A stretch of DNA of 64,000 nt from Ralstonia sp. 25mfcol4.1 (GTDB lineage Bacteria > Pseudomonadota > Gammaproteobacteria > Burkholderiales > Burkholderiaceae), in the NCBI RefSeq assembly GCF_900104095.1, contig NZ_FNJO01000009.1, positions 186,001 to 250,000 on the forward strand, read 5' to 3'. A program made the translations under genes and the position numbers. The notes beneath the pieces were generated by a model, which worked only from the letters and a program-made list of their open reading frames with translations, had not been told where the DNA came from and ran no database searches. Each line of letters starts with the position of its first letter. Position 1 is the stretch's first letter. Shown here piece after piece: positions 43,793-51,090 of the stretch.

Positions 43793-45574
43793 ATGACTAC
43801 GCTTCCGCCCATCACATCGCTTTCGCTGGACCCCGAGATGGAGCCGCGCCGCATTGCGCGCGCGCTCTACTGGCAGGGCTATCGCGTGGCGCGCATCGCC
43901 GAGATGCTCGGCAAGAAGCCGTCCACGATTCACAGCTGGAAGCAGCGCGAGCAATGGGACCGGGCCGACGCTGTGACGCGTGTGGGCTCGAATCTCGAAA
44001 CGCGCATGGCGCAGCTGATCGCGAAAGAGAACAAGGAAGGGAAGGACTTCAAGGAGATCGACCTCCTTGGCCGGCAGATCGAGCGCCTGGCACGCGTGCG
44101 TCGCTATGAGGACGGCGGCAACGAAGCGGATCTGAATCCGAAGGTGGCCAACCGCAACAAGGGACCACGCCGCGCACCGGAACGCAACGCGATCAGCGAC
44201 GAAGAACAGGAACAGCTGGTCGACGCGTTCAAGGATTCGATGTTCGACTACCAGCGCGCCTGGTACGAGGCGGGTCTGAAGGAACGGATCCGCAACATCC
44301 TCAAGAGCCGGCAGATCGGGGCGACGTGGTACTTCGCGCGGGAAGCGTTCATTGACGCGCTGACCACCGGGCGCAATCAGATTTTCCTGTCAGCCAGCAA
44401 GGCACAGGCCCACGTCTTCAAGCAATACATCATCCAGTTTGCGAAGGATGCGGCTGGCGTGGAGCTGAAGGGCGACCCGATGGTGTTGCCGAACGGCGCC
44501 ACGCTCTACTTCCTCGGCACCAACGCGCGCACCGCCCAGAGTTATCACGGCAACCTGTATCTGGACGAGTATTTCTGGATCCAGCGATTTCAGGAGCTGC
44601 GCAAGGTGGCCTCCGGGATGGCCATCCACTCGAAGTGGCGGCAGACGTATTTCTCGACGCCTTCGAGCCTTGCCCACGAGGCATACCCGTTCTGGTCTGG
44701 GGCACTGTTCAATCGAGGCAGGAAGAAGGAAGACCACATCCGCGTGGATGTGAGCCACGCGAACCTGCAGCGCGGCCGGCGGTGCGCGGACGGCCAGTGG
44801 AAGCAGATCGTCACCGTCGAAGATGCCATCGCCGGTGGGTGCAATCTGTTCGACCTCGATCAACTGCGGTTGGAGTACAGCGACGCTGACTTCGAGAACC
44901 TGCTGATGTGCGGCTTCATCGATGACACGGCGTCCGTCTTCCCGCTCTCGATGCTCATGCGCGGCATGGTCGATAGCTGGGAGGTGTGGGAAGACTTCCG
45001 GCATTGGTCGCCACGTCCGTTCGGCAACCGCGACGTGTGGGTGGGGTACGACCCGAACGGTGGTGGTGGTGACAGTGCTGCGCTCGTGGTCGTGGCACCA
45101 CCGCTCGTACCAGGCGGCAAGTTCCGCGTGCTGGAGAAACACCAGTTCCGTGGCATCGATTACGAAGAGCAGGCCACCGCTATCAAGCGCGTGACCGAAC
45201 GCTACAACGTCGCGTACATCGGCATCGATCGCACCGGCATCGGCGATGCCGTCTACCAGCTGGTGACGAAGTTCCGACCCGATGCCGAGGGCTTCACCTA
45301 CTCAGTCGACGTGAAGACCGGACTCGTGCTGAAGGCCCATGACGTGATCAGCAAGGGGCGCCTGGAGTTCGACGCCGGCTGGACAGACTTCGCCGCGTCG
45401 TTCATGTCGATCCGAAAGACCACCACCGCAGCTGGCGGCCGTGTCACCTATCAGGCCGGCCGATCAGAAGAGACCAGCCACGCGGACCTCGCGTGGGCAT
45501 GCATGCACGCCATCGCACACGAACCACTCGAAGGCGTCACCACCACCAATACCAGCATCATGGAGCTGTCATGA
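43793..45574 (+). CDS. P: Terminase large (ATPase) subunit gpP
   Basis: 593 residues. An N-terminal helix-turn-helix (about 20-45: ARALYWQGYRVARIAEMLGKKPSTIHSWK) precedes the ATPase with a Walker-A-like KSRQIGATW near 168-176 and Walker B YLDEYFWI near 253-260, then a C-terminal nuclease-like region (VGYDPNGGGGDSAALVVV, GIDRTGIGDAVYQ). Packages DNA with M. An alternative start at 43838 would leave a longer leader after the Ogr site. It overlaps Q by 4 bases. Confidence 0.94.
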   Translation: MTTLPPITSLSLDPEMEPRRIARALYWQGYRVARIAEMLGKKPSTIHSWKQREQWDRADAVTRVGSNLETRMAQLIAKENKEGKDFKEIDLLGRQIERLARVRRYEDGGNEADLNPKVANRNKGPRRAPERNAISDEEQEQLVDAFKDSMFDYQRAWYEAGLKERIRNILKSRQIGATWYFAREAFIDALTTGRNQIFLSASKAQAHVFKQYIIQFAKDAAGVELKGDPMVLPNGATLYFLGTNARTAQSYHGNLYLDEYFWIQRFQELRKVASGMAIHSKWRQTYFSTPSSLAHEAYPFWSGALFNRGRKKEDHIRVDVSHANLQRGRRCADGQWKQIVTVEDAIAGGCNLFDLDQLRLEYSDADFENLLMCGFIDDTASVFPLSMLMRGMVDSWEVWEDFRHWSPRPFGNRDVWVGYDPNGGGGDSAALVVVAPPLVPGGKFRVLEKHQFRGIDYEEQATAIKRVTERYNVAYIGIDRTGIGDAVYQLVTKFRPDAEGFTYSVDVKTGLVLKAHDVISKGRLEFDAGWTDFAASFMSIRKTTTAAGGRVTYQAGRSEETSHADLAWACMHAIAHEPLEGVTTTNTSIMELS

Positions 45575-46617
45575 CCCGTAAGAAAAGAGGCCGCGCGCCA
45601 GATGTGATCAAGCACGCTGCGCCGCCGTCCACCCCGGCAACCCCGGCCCCAGCGTCGGCGATGGAGGCATTCAGCTTTGGCGACCCCGTCGCCGTGCTTG
45701 ACCGCCGCGAGCTGCTCGACTACATCGAATGCCAACGCGTAGGGGAATGGTTCGAACCGCCGATGCCTTGGGATGGCCTGGCGCGCACGTTTCGCGCTGC
45801 AGTGCACAACAGCTCGCCGATCTACGTGAAGCGCAACATCCTCGTATCGACGTTCATCCCGCACAAGCTGCTGTCACGCACTGCGTTCGCGCGCTGGGTG
45901 CAGGACTTCCTTGTCTTCGGTAACGGGTATTTGGAGCGCCGCGACAATGTGCTCGGCCGGCCGGTGGCGCTGGAGCCGGCGCTTGCGAAGTACATGCGAC
46001 GCGGCACGGACCTGGAGCGGTATTTCTTCGTGCAGAACTGGCAGGACAAGCACGAGTTCAAAAGGGGTAGCGTGTTCCACCTGATGGAGCCCGATATCAA
46101 CCAGGAGGTGTATGGGCTGCCCGAGTATCTGTCGGCCCTGAATGCGACCTGGCTAAATGAGTCGGCCACGTTGTTCCGCAGGCGCTACTACAAGAACGGC
46201 AGCCATGCCGGTTTCATCCTCTACATGACCGATGCCGCGCAGAAGCAGGAGGACGTCGACAACCTGCGCGAGGCGCTGAAGAACAGCAAAGGGCCGGGCA
46301 ACTTCCGCAACCTGTTTATGTACGCGCCCAACGGCAAGAAGGAGGGCATTCAGCTTATCCCAGTGTCCGAAGTGGCAGCGAAAGACGAGTTCTGGAACAT
46401 CAAGAACGTCACGCGTGATGACCAACTCGCCGCGCATCGCGTGCCACCGCAACTGATGGGGATCATTCCCAACAACACAGGCGGCTTCGGAGATGCCGAG
46501 AAGGCCGCCATGGTGTTTGCAAGGAATGAAGTGAAGCCTTTACAAGACCGGCTAACTGAAGTTAATGGATGGCTCGGACAAGAGGTGGTTCGGTTCGAGC
46601 CGTACTCATTGGACTGA
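45571..46617 (+). CDS. Q: Portal protein gpQ
   Basis: 348 residues, P2 gpQ family: WFEPPMPWDGLARTFRAAVHNSSPIYVKRNIL (about 55-86), FGNGYLERRDN, and C-terminal HRVPPQLMGIIPNNTGGFGDAEKAA (about 294-318). The ATG at 45571 overlaps the P stop. Forms the dodecameric portal. It is followed by a hairpin and then a convergent gene. Confidence 0.94.
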   Translation: MTRKKRGRAPDVIKHAAPPSTPATPAPASAMEAFSFGDPVAVLDRRELLDYIECQRVGEWFEPPMPWDGLARTFRAAVHNSSPIYVKRNILVSTFIPHKLLSRTAFARWVQDFLVFGNGYLERRDNVLGRPVALEPALAKYMRRGTDLERYFFVQNWQDKHEFKRGSVFHLMEPDINQEVYGLPEYLSALNATWLNESATLFRRRYYKNGSHAGFILYMTDAAQKQEDVDNLREALKNSKGPGNFRNLFMYAPNGKKEGIQLIPVSEVAAKDEFWNIKNVTRDDQLAAHRVPPQLMGIIPNNTGGFGDAEKAAMVFARNEVKPLQDRLTEVNGWLGQEVVRFEPYSLD

Positions 46618-46624
46618 CCATGCG

Positions 46625-46657
46625 CGCCGGGCAAGCGCCGCCGCACTGTGCCCGGCG
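46625..46657. terminator. Hairpin between convergent Q and the DUF4062 gene
   Basis: CGCCGGGC and GCCCGGCG, perfect 8-bp arms with a 17-base loop, located between the Q stop (46617) and the stop at 46661 on the other strand. Could end both transcripts; no long T-run follows on either side. Confidence 0.5.
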
Positions 46658-46660
46658 TCG

Positions 46661-47737
46661 TCAGTCTACATGGGCCTCCAACACAGCCCCGCCGCTTCGG
46701 CGGATGGCGCGAAGCTCGGTCATGGCTACGTCACCCGCTTTCGTCAAGGTCCAGTATGTCTCAGTGTCCTTTACGCTGCGCGGCTTGGTGCTCTTGTCGA
46801 TGAACTTGAGCGCTCGAAGTTGGATTTTTACAGTGTCGAAATCCTGCAAGCTTACCGGCGACTTTCTGGTCTCGCTGCGTTCCACTTTTGCAGCACCAAA
46901 TGCCTCATCCTCCAAGACTTTGCCGTGTGCCCATGCAAGGCGGTTCAGTGCCGCCCGCATCGTGAACTCAGTTGCCTCGTCTAGGAGGTTCGGTGCAATG
47001 GCTCCAAGAATGTCGTTCCACGTAACGTCCACGTTCACGTCGCACGTAGCTGTGGCTTCCGACCATGCATTTATTGCTGTTGCTTCATAGTGCAGCGTAA
47101 AACAATCGCCGCCATGTGCGAGGTCTGTCAGCTCATGTTGTCCATCCACCTTCGCAGCCGCCAACTCAGCTTCGAGTTGTTCGATCTTGCGATGCAATTG
47201 GACCATCTGCTGCGCCGCTGATTCATCGGGGACAAGATCCGCGCGAACCCAACCGATTGCCGGCGTTGACTTGATCAACTTAATCAGGCTGCGACTCACT
47301 TGACTGCCAAGGTCTTTCGGATCAGTCCAGAAGCGGCACACCTTGCCAGATGCCAAGTCGCGAAAGGCAGCAAGTTTTCTTCGGCCTTCCTCCGAGCCTT
47401 CAGTCTTGCCTGCCGAGATTTGCTCGGGTTCCTTGTGCAAGAAAGCGATGGTTGGCTTGCCAGTCTCAAGAGCATACCTGTATTCCATCTCGGTATAGCT
47501 AAAGCCCTCGGGTCCCAAGGAGCCATAGCGGCCGCCGATGACCAGAATGTAGTAGTCACTATCGTCAATGACCTTCTTTATCAGCGTCCATTGATCTTCA
47601 TTTGCGGCGGGAAACAGCTCCATCCCGGATGGAATGCAGTCGAGTTCGAGAAGCGCCTGCATGACTTCCTGTCGTTCGTCTTTCAAGTCGACAAAGGTCG
47701 AGCTGACAAAGACTTGGTATCGCTTATCCACTTCCAA
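46661..47737 (-). CDS. DUF4062 (TIR-like) domain protein, cargo gene
   Basis: 358 residues. The N-terminal DUF4062 domain (about 5-100) is seen as YQVFVSSTFVDLKDERQEV, YYILVIGGRYGSL and GFSYTEMEYRYA. This TIR-like fold is common in bacterial NLR-like and phage-defence proteins. A helical linker (about 175-195) leads to a C-terminal region (about 205-350) with a probable winged-helix end (YWTLTKAGDVAMTEL). No NACHT/STAND ATPase is present, so any sensor must be elsewhere. It lies opposite Q and outside the P2 core. Defence is a family-based suggestion. Confidence 0.8.
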   Translation of the reverse strand: MEVDKRYQVFVSSTFVDLKDERQEVMQALLELDCIPSGMELFPAANEDQWTLIKKVIDDSDYYILVIGGRYGSLGPEGFSYTEMEYRYALETGKPTIAFLHKEPEQISAGKTEGSEEGRRKLAAFRDLASGKVCRFWTDPKDLGSQVSRSLIKLIKSTPAIGWVRADLVPDESAAQQMVQLHRKIEQLEAELAAAKVDGQHELTDLAHGGDCFTLHYEATAINAWSEATATCDVNVDVTWNDILGAIAPNLLDEATEFTMRAALNRLAWAHGKVLEDEAFGAAKVERSETRKSPVSLQDFDTVKIQLRALKFIDKSTKPRSVKDTETYWTLTKAGDVAMTELRAIRRSGGAVLEAHVD

Positions 47738-47930
47738 GGCTCGCGTACGAAATCGGTCCTAGATTTTATGTCGACTGCTCGGCACAGACGGTGAGATTTT
47801 CGCAGGCGTGCCTAGGCATCCCAGCCGGCAATTCCTCGCGCGCCCACGTCGCGCCAGGGTGCCGCCGAGCGCTTGCCATCGGCTCGTCGCCGGATTACGG
47901 GCATCCCCCACCATCGCTCTTCAGCGCGCG

Positions 47931-47949
47931 GTTGAGACCCCGCCTCACC
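47931..47949. other. Possible cos site
   Basis: The minus strand reads GGTGAGGCGGGGTCTCAAC. From memory the P2 cohesive end is GGCGAGGCGGGGAAAGCAC; 13 of 19 positions agree, including the unbroken GAGGCGGGG. In P2, cos lies just past Q, and here it lies beyond Q with only the DUF4062 gene between. This is a candidate only. Confidence 0.5.
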
Positions 47950-48168
47950 CGGGCGCTTCATCGAGTGGTTTTTATGCACCGACGCAACCCCCCGCCCGCC
48001 GCGCCAGTGCTAGGGCCGCAGGCGATTTGCACCATGCATCCACTTACGCAGATTTACGCAGCTCGCGCAGTGTCCCGCACGGGTGTTCCAGGCTCGTGAT
48101 GGCGTTTGCTGTCCAAGTTCTCTCAATGTACTGGCCAAAGCTATGGACGGGGGACGGCTCGGGAAAAA

Positions 48169-48445
48169 GGTAACCTCGGTAACCTGCCCCAAAAATCTAC
48201 GCTAACCCATTGATTTGTAAGTGTGCTGCAGGTTACCTACAAAAGGTAATCTGAGGTAACACAAAAGATAACCTGTTCGTAAGTGGTTGATTTTATTGAG
48301 GATGATGAAGAATCAAAGTTACCAAGACCAAAGGTAATCTGGTTACCCTAAAGTTACCCCAATGTTACCTTTTCTCTGAAACCCCCAAATCCTTATCTGG
48401 CAAGGCTTTCCGGTCGATTCTCGTCCACAGGTTACCAAAGTTACC
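48169..48445. repeat. Cluster of GGTAAC/GTTACC motifs in a non-coding region
   Basis: Eleven exact... more precisely ten exact copies of GGTAAC or its complement GTTACC (at 48169, 48178, 48232, 48255, 48318, 48342, 48353, 48364, 48431, 48440) and three one-mismatch forms (48245, 48267, 48333) within 277 bp. Both orientations occur and spacings are irregular. The stretch is AT-richer than its surroundings and has no convincing gene. Chance would give well under one copy. Likely multiple binding sites for one protein; terminase, replication protein or a regulator are candidates. Confidence 0.8.
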
Positions 48446-48489
48446 TTTTTCCCGACCCCTCACCGACTTCAGCCAGGACCCTTGATATA

Positions 48490-48509
48490 TACTGTACATA
48501 TATACAGTG
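48490..48509. promoter_or_regulatory. LexA box (SOS operator) 1
   Basis: TACTGTACATATATACAGTG: CTGT-N8-ACAG with an AT-rich alternating spacer, very close to the enterobacterial consensus TACTGTATATATATACAGTA. It lies 16 bases before the ATG at 48526. Confidence 0.8.
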
Positions 48510-48525
48510 GTAGGTCAAAACGCGC

Positions 48526-48869
48526 ATGCGCAGCCGGAAGCACACGCCACGCCGTCACAGAGACGCGCGATGCCTGATTGCCTTGGTGGCCAGCGGAACG
48601 ATCCGCGGCTATGCCGACCCCCTGTCGGCCATAGATCTGCGGGCGCTATACCGCGCAATCGGTCGCCCGAGGTGCAGGCGCAGGTGTGGGAAATAGTGTG
48701 GCTGCACAGCCACTGTCTGGCACACGGATCAGTTCTGTCGTGCATTCCGACGAACGCCGGGACATCGACGGCCACTACGCTGGATATCAGGATCAGCGCT
48801 CTGCGCCGTGAATTGGAGAGGGTGCAGTACCTGGCGGAGGAGCGCCGCCGGCGCGAAGCGGAAGAATAA
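48526..48869 (+). pseudogene. SOS-regulated small gene, possibly frameshifted (Tum-like by position)
   Basis: Frame 1 runs from the ATG at 48526 to a TAG at 48694 (56 residues) with a credible start (MRSRKHTPRRHRDARCLIAL) but a poor Arg/Cys-rich end. A second frame takes over near 48660 (VQAQVWEIVWLHSHCLAHGS to a charged coiled end EERRRREAEE) and ends at 48869. Joined they would give about 113 residues. Either a single-base change broke the gene, there are two overlapping genes, or a programmed shift occurs. The LexA box and the place next to the cos candidate recall the phage 186 antirepressor gene tum; no sequence similarity is claimed. Confidence 0.5.
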
Positions 48870-49024
48870 CCGACCAAGCTGGCCGCGTAGGATCCCTGAA
48901 CGCCCAAGCGTGAATCCAGGCGACATCGTAATGCCAAAAAAGACACCACGTCCAAGCAGACGTGGCGCCGATACGGCCGCCAATTCGCGGCGGCCGGAGA
49001 GTCTTCACTCGGCGAACACTTGCT

Positions 49025-49474
49025 CTAGATCTGATCTGGCGCGTCGAGGGGAACCACGGAGCCGGCGAACGGATTGAAGAACGAGAGTCCGTTGCTGCTG
49101 ATGCCAATGTCCTCCATCAATTGTCTCGCCTTCGTTACGACCAAGGGCCCAAGCTGAGCCGTAATGAAGTGATGAAATTCTGAGGATTCGGATTGTTCGT
49201 CAGTACATTCCGGAGCAACTCGGAACAACGCATTAATTTCTAGTGAAATCTCGAATTCTTTCTCATCATTCTTCTTGCCCTCAATGCTGACAAAGCCATT
49301 AACCGAGCAACGTCCGTCCTTAGGGGCATCTACAACGAAATTGACTTTCGCTTGAATTTTACCGGTTTTGGATTTTTTTGCTTCCTCGGACAATTCAAGC
49401 CGACGCGCCGCAATGGCGGCATACCTAGTCTTATTTAAGACTGGCGATGTAGCGGGTATCAAATTAGTGCTCAT
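49025..49474 (-). CDS. SecB-like chaperone of a TA operon
   Basis: 149 residues, close to SecB length. The pattern fits the SecB fold: strand-rich EKEFEISLEINALFRV (about 71-86) matches the SecB strand before the crossover loop, and LGPLVVTKARQLMEDIG...FFNPFAG (about 110-139) matches the SecB segment ending in PVNF. It is the third gene of hicA-hicB-secB-like, overlapping hicB by 11 bases. SecB-like chaperones in such operons stabilise the antitoxin (TAC systems, e.g. Rv1957 with HigBA1). Assignment is by eye and should be tested by structure prediction. Confidence 0.65.
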   Translation of the reverse strand: MSTNLIPATSPVLNKTRYAAIAARRLELSEEAKKSKTGKIQAKVNFVVDAPKDGRCSVNGFVSIEGKKNDEKEFEISLEINALFRVAPECTDEQSESSEFHHFITAQLGPLVVTKARQLMEDIGISSNGLSFFNPFAGSVVPLDAPDQI

Positions 49475-49955
49475 AACGTGTCTCGATATAAGACGCGCGC
49501 TCAGTCCACGACAAGTCTTCGGTCATGAATTCCTGCTCGTAAGACACGTTTACCTGCTGTCCCATAGCGGGAAGGTGATGGTGGTGATGGTGGTGCACCG
49601 GCTTTTCGTGAGCTCGTGGATCTTCGTAAAGTACATGCTCAATCGCATATTTCACGAAGTCATTGAGAGACTGGTTATTCTTTTTTGCGGCAACAGCGGC
49701 CTTGCGATGTAAATCGCTCCCTACGCGTACGTTGAAGGTTCCCTTGTACGTAGTGCAAGGTTCCTTTCCTTGTTCAGCGCAAAAAGAAAGATATGCATCG
49801 ACAGAATCTTTGAAAGCGGCTTCTAGATCGCTGACATTCTCGCCGTCAAACAAAATCAGATCATCTATAAATTCGATTTTTCCGACAAAAAGACGATCGT
49901 CAACACTAAAAGAAACGGAGCCGTAATATCCGCGATGTTCCAGCATATCACTCAT
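49464..49955 (-). CDS. hicB: HicB antitoxin with C-terminal extension
   Basis: 163 residues. The HicB domain (about 1-65: GYYGSVSFSVDDRLFVGKIEFI, ENVSDLEAAFKDSVDAYLSFC) is followed by an Arc/CopG-like ribbon-helix-helix (about 73-110: GTFNVRVGSDLHRKAAVAAKKNNQSLNDFV). Ordinary HicB ends here; this one has about 50 more residues, with seven consecutive His (encoded at 49575-49595) and an aromatic end (MTEDLSWTERASYIETRYEH). The extension would be the chaperone-addiction segment if this is a TAC system. The ATG at 49955 overlaps the hicA stop. Confidence 0.85.
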   Translation of the reverse strand: MSDMLEHRGYYGSVSFSVDDRLFVGKIEFIDDLILFDGENVSDLEAAFKDSVDAYLSFCAEQGKEPCTTYKGTFNVRVGSDLHRKAAVAAKKNNQSLNDFVKYAIEHVLYEDPRAHEKPVHHHHHHHLPAMGQQVNVSYEQEFMTEDLSWTERASYIETRYEH

Positions 49956-50212
49956 AATAGCCCCCATTCATCCAATTTCGCGACAACTTCTTTAATTTGA
50001 TACGACTTCATAATTCCATTCGGATGAGGCCGGCAGGTATTTATTCGTACCTCGGTCCCATCAACCTCCCTCACGAAGAACTTATGTGAGCCGCCATGCT
50101 CATGGAGCGTAAAGCCCAGCGATTCCAGTATGCCGACGAACTCGTCCCACCGTATGTCGGTGGGTGGAGGTTTGCGGCATAGGCGGTCGAGTCGCTTTTC
50201 GCTTTTTGACAT
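49952..50212 (-). CDS. hicA: HicA-type mRNA interferase toxin
   Basis: 86 residues with the HicA double-stranded RNA-binding-like fold. The catalytic His is in GGSHKFFVRE (about 40-49), followed by VRINTCRPHPNG and the C-terminal IKEVVAKLDEWG. HicA cleaves mRNA in a translation-independent way and is neutralised by HicB. First gene of the operon; a perfect inverted repeat lies 32 bp upstream of the ATG. Confidence 0.9.
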   Translation of the reverse strand: MSKSEKRLDRLCRKPPPTDIRWDEFVGILESLGFTLHEHGGSHKFFVREVDGTEVRINTCRPHPNGIMKSYQIKEVVAKLDEWGLL

Positions 50213-50243
50213 CTTCTGTTAGAGGGGGTGAAGGCATTGTAGA

Positions 50244-50262
50244 GCAACTAAATTCCAGTTGC
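50244..50262. promoter_or_regulatory. Operator-like inverted repeat upstream of hicA
   Basis: GCAACT-N7-AGTTGC, perfect 6-bp arms. On the minus strand a TACAAT -10-like hexamer follows directly, so a bound HicB would block the promoter. Autoregulation by the antitoxin DNA-binding domain is typical of hicAB. Confidence 0.6.
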
Positions 50263-50423
50263 ACTACATAAAAGTGATTCAATAGTTTCTTTTACTGAGG
50301 CCGATACCCTCCTAAAGGGGGGTGCGCCCCAGCGCCAATGACGAAGTATCTATTATTTCGGCTATTACTTCGCTCCCGCTCTGGGAGGGTTCAGCGAGAA
50401 CAAATGCTTCCGTGATGACCTGA

Positions 50424-50443
50424 GGCTGTATATATATACAGCG
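50424..50443. promoter_or_regulatory. LexA box (SOS operator) 2
   Basis: The core CTGTATATATATACAG (50426-50441) is a perfect CTGT-N8-ACAG palindrome. It lies 22 bp beyond the stop of the zinc-ribbon gene and 212 bp upstream of hicA. No obvious gene starts immediately next to it. Could act on a distal hicAB promoter or belong to an unseen small gene or RNA. Confidence 0.65.
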
Positions 50444-50464
50444 GCGCAACAGACTCGGTCGGTG

Positions 50465-50758
50465 CTACCGGCGGCTCTGTCGTTTGAGAAGCTCCGCAAG
50501 TGTAGGGAACGGCCAATCTTCGTCGTCGTAGCCTGGTGGCAAGCCTAGGTGACGATCACCGTCTCCACACTTTGTTTTATCGCCTGGCAGGACAAGCTCC
50601 GTTACCAGAATTCCTGGTTGCTCCATCACGATCAGCTGTCGACTGCACATTGGGCAAAACGCGATGTCGCGAGGCTCATCTTCGCCCAAGTTCATCTGGT
50701 ACTCGTGGATTTGGACTTTGACCCCACACACGCACGTAATTAGGTCGATGTAGTTCAT
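50465..50758 (-). CDS. Small zinc-ribbon-like hypothetical protein
   Basis: 97 residues with CVC near residue 9-11 and CPMC near 35-38, a likely single metal site. The C-terminus is acidic then basic (GYDDEDWPFPTLAELLKRQSRR is at about 76-97). The ribosome-binding site GGAGG lies 7 bases before the ATG. Last gene before attR. Function unknown. Confidence 0.7.
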   Translation of the reverse strand: MNYIDLITCVCGVKVQIHEYQMNLGEDEPRDIAFCPMCSRQLIVMEQPGILVTELVLPGDKTKCGDGDRHLGLPPGYDDEDWPFPTLAELLKRQSRR

Positions 50759-50989
50759 TGGTGCCTCCAGCCATGGGAGCTGTCAGTAAGCCTTCAGTGA
50801 TGTGCTGCGTCCATGGATGATCGGCCGGCTGCGCGAATTGCGCATCGCCCGATGAGGGGAGAGAAGCTTCGGACTTGTCTGGCACCGGCTCAAGTCGTCA
50901 ATGCATCAAGCTGTGCCGTGGATGTAATCGGCTGTGTCGGATTTGTGCCGGGTTGTGACGGCATTTACGCCGCTTTGCGCTTCCTTGCT

Positions 50990-51016
50990 ACCCGCAAAGC
51001 CTTATGTGTTGCGGGT
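50990..51016. other. Hairpin next to attR
   Basis: ACCCGCAA and TTGCGGGT arms with an 11-base loop, ending 19 bp before the attR core. In the excised phage it lies within the extended 3' coding end of int. Could be a transcription stop or a recombination-protein site. Confidence 0.4.
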
Positions 51017-51035
51017 TTCGAATCGGCGGCACGTT

Positions 51036-51084
51036 TTGAAAATCCTTGTGTCGGCGGTTCGATTCCGTCCCAGGCCACCAGATT
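51036..51084. repeat. attR core (49-bp direct repeat with attL)
   Basis: Identical to 13322-13370. Only the 3' part of the tRNA is present here, so it is not a second tRNA gene. Confidence 0.97.
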
Positions 51085-51090
51085 CAAGAA

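Larger units (their letters stand above)
13322..51084. mobile_element. P2-like (Peduovirus-type) prophage, about 37.7 kb, in tRNA-Phe
   Basis: Bounded by the 49-bp att repeats, with an integrase at the left end. It contains a complete P2-type set of head genes (Q P O N M L), tail genes (X R S V W J I H G FI FII E/E' T U D), lysis genes, an Ogr activator and a repressor. No structural gene is visibly broken, so it may be functional. Replication differs from P2: a primase-helicase replaces gpA. Accessory genes are the TPR protein, a small membrane protein at 36814, the DUF4062 protein and the hicAB-secB-like operon. Confidence 0.96.

Noticed and set aside
48507..48671. GTG-initiated upstream part of the frame ending at 48869
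   Set aside because: It starts inside the LexA box and its first 55 residues look non-coding; the ATG frame at 48526 is more credible for this stretch.
48793..49107. Minus-strand 104-codon frame and plus-strand 89-codon frame near 48.8-49.1 kb
   Set aside because: Both have skewed, low-complexity composition and overlap better-supported genes.
49575..49595. Vector-derived His tag
   Set aside because: The run is internal to a natural HicB gene in a prophage context, with no cloning-site or tag sequence around it.
51036..51084. Second tRNA-Phe gene at the right end
   Set aside because: Only the 3' half is present; it is the attR duplicate and lacks the acceptor 5' strand, D-arm and promoter.
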